From Flavihumibacter soli (GTDB taxonomy: Bacteria > Bacteroidota > Bacteroidia > Sphingobacteriales > Sphingobacteriaceae), in the NCBI RefSeq assembly GCF_010692725.1, contig NZ_JAAFZB010000096.1, forward strand, positions 434,001-498,000: 64,000 nt of DNA, in the 5' to 3' direction. Made by a program: the position numbers and the translations under genes. Under the pieces are notes generated by a model. It was not told where the DNA came from. It saw only the letters and a program-made list of their open reading frames with translations, and did no database searches. This document shows positions 62,063 through 64,000 of the stretch, in pieces (the first letter of the stretch is position 1; each line of letters starts with the position of its first letter).

Positions 62063-63979
62063 CTATTTCACTCTACCTGCACCAACCTTGATCTCCTCTA
62101 CCACGGTCGGATCAAGCAGTGTTGAGATATCTCCAAAATTGGACGTCTCGCCTTCAGCGATCTTCCGCAGTATACGGCGCATGATCTTGCCGGAACGCGT
62201 TTTCGGCAGGCCTGAAACAAACTGGATTTTATCCGGCCGGGCAATAGCACCGATAATGCGGCTTACTGTCTGCAATATATCCCGACGAGTGAGTTCGATA
62301 TCATGTTCTGAGCTTCCCAGGATAACATAAGCATATATTCCCTGGCCCTTGATATCATGAGGATAGCCAACTACAGCACTTTCCACCACATCAGCGTGCA
62401 TGTTAATAGCGTTTTCAACCTCAGCGGTCCCGATCCTGTGACCGGATACATTGATCACATCATCGACGCGCCCTGTAATACGATAGTAACCGTCCTCATC
62501 ACGCAGACAGCCGTCGCCGGTGAAATACTTGTCTTCGTAGGTACTGAAATAGGTTGTCCGGCAGCGTTCATGATCGCCATATGTGGTCCGTATAATTCCC
62601 GGCCATGGAAATTTGATACACAAATTGCCGTTTACTCCGTTGCCTTCTATTTCCGCTCCGTTCTCGTCAACCAGCACAGGCTGAATTCCCGGGAGGGGAA
62701 GAGTGGCATAGCCCGGCTTCGTTGGGGTAATTCCTGCGATCGGAGAGATCATGATCCCGCCGTTCTCCGTCTGCCACCAGGTATCTACGATAGGGCACCT
62801 GCCCTTACCAATCTTCTCATCATACCAGTGCCAGGCCTCTTCATTAATAGGCTCCCCTACAGAACCAAGTTTCTTCAGGGAGCTGAGATCCTTGTTTTGC
62901 AATGGTTCATCACCGAAGCTCATTAATGAGCGGATAGCGGTCGGCGCAGTATAAATAATGTCGACTTTATATTTGTCAACGATCTCCCAGAAACGCCCGG
63001 CATCCGGCCAGGTAGGAACTCCCTCGAACATCAGGGAAGTAGCGCCCTGCGAGAGCGGGCCGTAGACAATATAGGAATGACCGGTGATCCAACCGATATC
63101 AGCCGTACAGAAATGGATCTCACCTGGCTGATACTGGAAGACGGTCTTAAAGGTATAGCCCGTGTAAACCATATAACCGCCGCAGGTATGTACTACCCCC
63201 TTGGGTTTACCTGTTGATCCGGAGGTATATAGAATAAAGAGTGGATCCTCTGCATCCATTTCGACAGCCGGGAAGTCGGGGTTACCCTGTGTCTCGACTT
63301 TTCTGATCTCATCCTCCCACCAGACATCACGGCCTTTGATCATAGACACCGGTGTCCGGCTTCGGGTAAGTACGATCACTCTCTGGACGGAGCGGCATTG
63401 TACCAACGCATCATCAATAACTTCCTTTAAGGGGATGTCTTTAGGTCCGCGGAAGCCGCCATCTGCCGTGATCACCACCGTACATTGTGCGTCATTGATC
63501 CGGTCGGCAATAGACTGCGCGGAGAAACCTCCGAACACTACTGAATGGATAGCTCCTACCCGCGCACAGGCAAGTACCGCAATGGCCAGCTCGGGTACCA
63601 TAGGCATGTAGATACAAACCCGGTCGCCCTTTTTAACCCCGTTATTTACCAGGACATTGGAGAACTGGCAAACCTTGAAATGCAGTTCCTTATAGCTGAA
63701 TTTACGATAATGCTCTTCCGGATCATTGGCTTCCCAGATCAGGGCATCGCTATCCGCATTATTCTCCAGGTGCCTGTCCAGGCAATTCTCAGTTATGTTG
63801 AGCTTAGCACCCTGGAACCATTTTACATCAGGCTCCCTGAAATTCCAGTCCAAAACACGGTCCCATTTCTTACGCCAGTAAAAGTCACCGGCTACGGCAG
63901 CCCAGAAGTTTTCCGGCTCGGCAACGCTGTAATCATATACACGCCTATAATCGTCAAACGACTTTATCTCAAGATTCAT
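62063..63979 (-). CDS. acs: Acetate--CoA ligase
   Basis: 638 aa. Adenylate-forming motifs: ILYTSGSTGKPKGVVHTCGG (P-loop), TWWQTENGGIMISP, YFTGDGCLRDEDGYYRITGR, VSGHRIGTAEVENAI and C-terminal PKTRSGKIMRRILRKIA with the catalytic and acetylatable Lys. It makes acetyl-CoA from acetate, ATP and CoA through acetyl-AMP. Complete within the window; 21 bp remain beyond its start. Confidence 0.98.
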   Translation of the reverse strand: MNLEIKSFDDYRRVYDYSVAEPENFWAAVAGDFYWRKKWDRVLDWNFREPDVKWFQGAKLNITENCLDRHLENNADSDALIWEANDPEEHYRKFSYKELHFKVCQFSNVLVNNGVKKGDRVCIYMPMVPELAIAVLACARVGAIHSVVFGGFSAQSIADRINDAQCTVVITADGGFRGPKDIPLKEVIDDALVQCRSVQRVIVLTRSRTPVSMIKGRDVWWEDEIRKVETQGNPDFPAVEMDAEDPLFILYTSGSTGKPKGVVHTCGGYMVYTGYTFKTVFQYQPGEIHFCTADIGWITGHSYIVYGPLSQGATSLMFEGVPTWPDAGRFWEIVDKYKVDIIYTAPTAIRSLMSFGDEPLQNKDLSSLKKLGSVGEPINEEAWHWYDEKIGKGRCPIVDTWWQTENGGIMISPIAGITPTKPGYATLPLPGIQPVLVDENGAEIEGNGVNGNLCIKFPWPGIIRTTYGDHERCRTTYFSTYEDKYFTGDGCLRDEDGYYRITGRVDDVINVSGHRIGTAEVENAINMHADVVESAVVGYPHDIKGQGIYAYVILGSSEHDIELTRRDILQTVSRIIGAIARPDKIQFVSGLPKTRSGKIMRRILRKIAEGETSNFGDISTLLDPTVVEEIKVGAGRVK

Positions 63980-64000
63980 ACTATAAATTTATTCTGATTA

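Overview
The window looks like chromosome of a Bacteroidota bacterium, most likely Sphingobacteriaceae (Mucilaginibacter/Pedobacter-like). Reasons: TTG-N19-TAnnTTTG promoters (exact ahead of rpsF, of the gene at 43652 and of a structured transcript at 55441), rpsF-rpsR-rplI order, the two-protein Fe-S reductase pair, a eukaryotic-type NADP isocitrate dehydrogenase, and many small secreted proteins with signal peptides ending in AQ. No genus is proven.

Left chromosomal part (1-31061). Housekeeping genes include the Fe-S pair, mtgA, the S6/S18/L9 operon, dnaX, icd and tRNA-Phe. They are mixed with secreted or lipoprotein genes of unknown role: a TonB-like protein, a SYLF protein, a DUF3179 protein and a beta-lactamase-fold hydrolase. 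Around 22.8-25.7 kb lie a duplicated sRNA-like element with a strong terminator and a tandemly duplicated two-gene cassette. 30.0-31.06 kb is debris: a broken beta-barrel gene, a degenerate tRNA, and a fragment of an RNA element found intact inside the island.

Integrated island (31062-57817, about 26.7 kb). It is bounded by an exact 43-bp direct repeat of the 5' half of tRNA-Ala(GGC). The intact tRNA and a tyrosine integrase are at the right end. By eye the island is more A+T-rich than the flanks. It carries RadC, a GIY-YIG protein, an Abi-alpha/EVE/two-TM operon, a Cys-rich protein with a lipoprotein, an MmeI-like restriction-modification enzyme with two small partners, and an abortive-infection-like membrane protein. 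It also has a roughly 0.7-kb non-coding stretch packed with long hairpins, an Xre regulator facing an operon with two tiny membrane proteins, a four-member family of unknown proteins, an SRAP protein, a replication-initiator-like two-wHTH protein, a helicase-like protein with an atypical P-loop, and a structured leader with a perfect promoter. I see no relaxase, conjugation or phage structural gene, so it reads as a defence-type integrative island.

Right chromosomal part (57818-64000): a small membrane protein, a CHAD protein, lpxB, surE, a CsbD-like protein and acs.

One regulatory thread crosses the boundary. Three minus-strand genes for exported proteins (26825, 28544, and 35711 inside the island) each have two AACGGTA-like boxes exactly 21 bp apart, ending 35 bp before a -7-like box. 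This is the geometry of a LytTR-type activator site. It suggests that an island gene has been wired into a host regulon.
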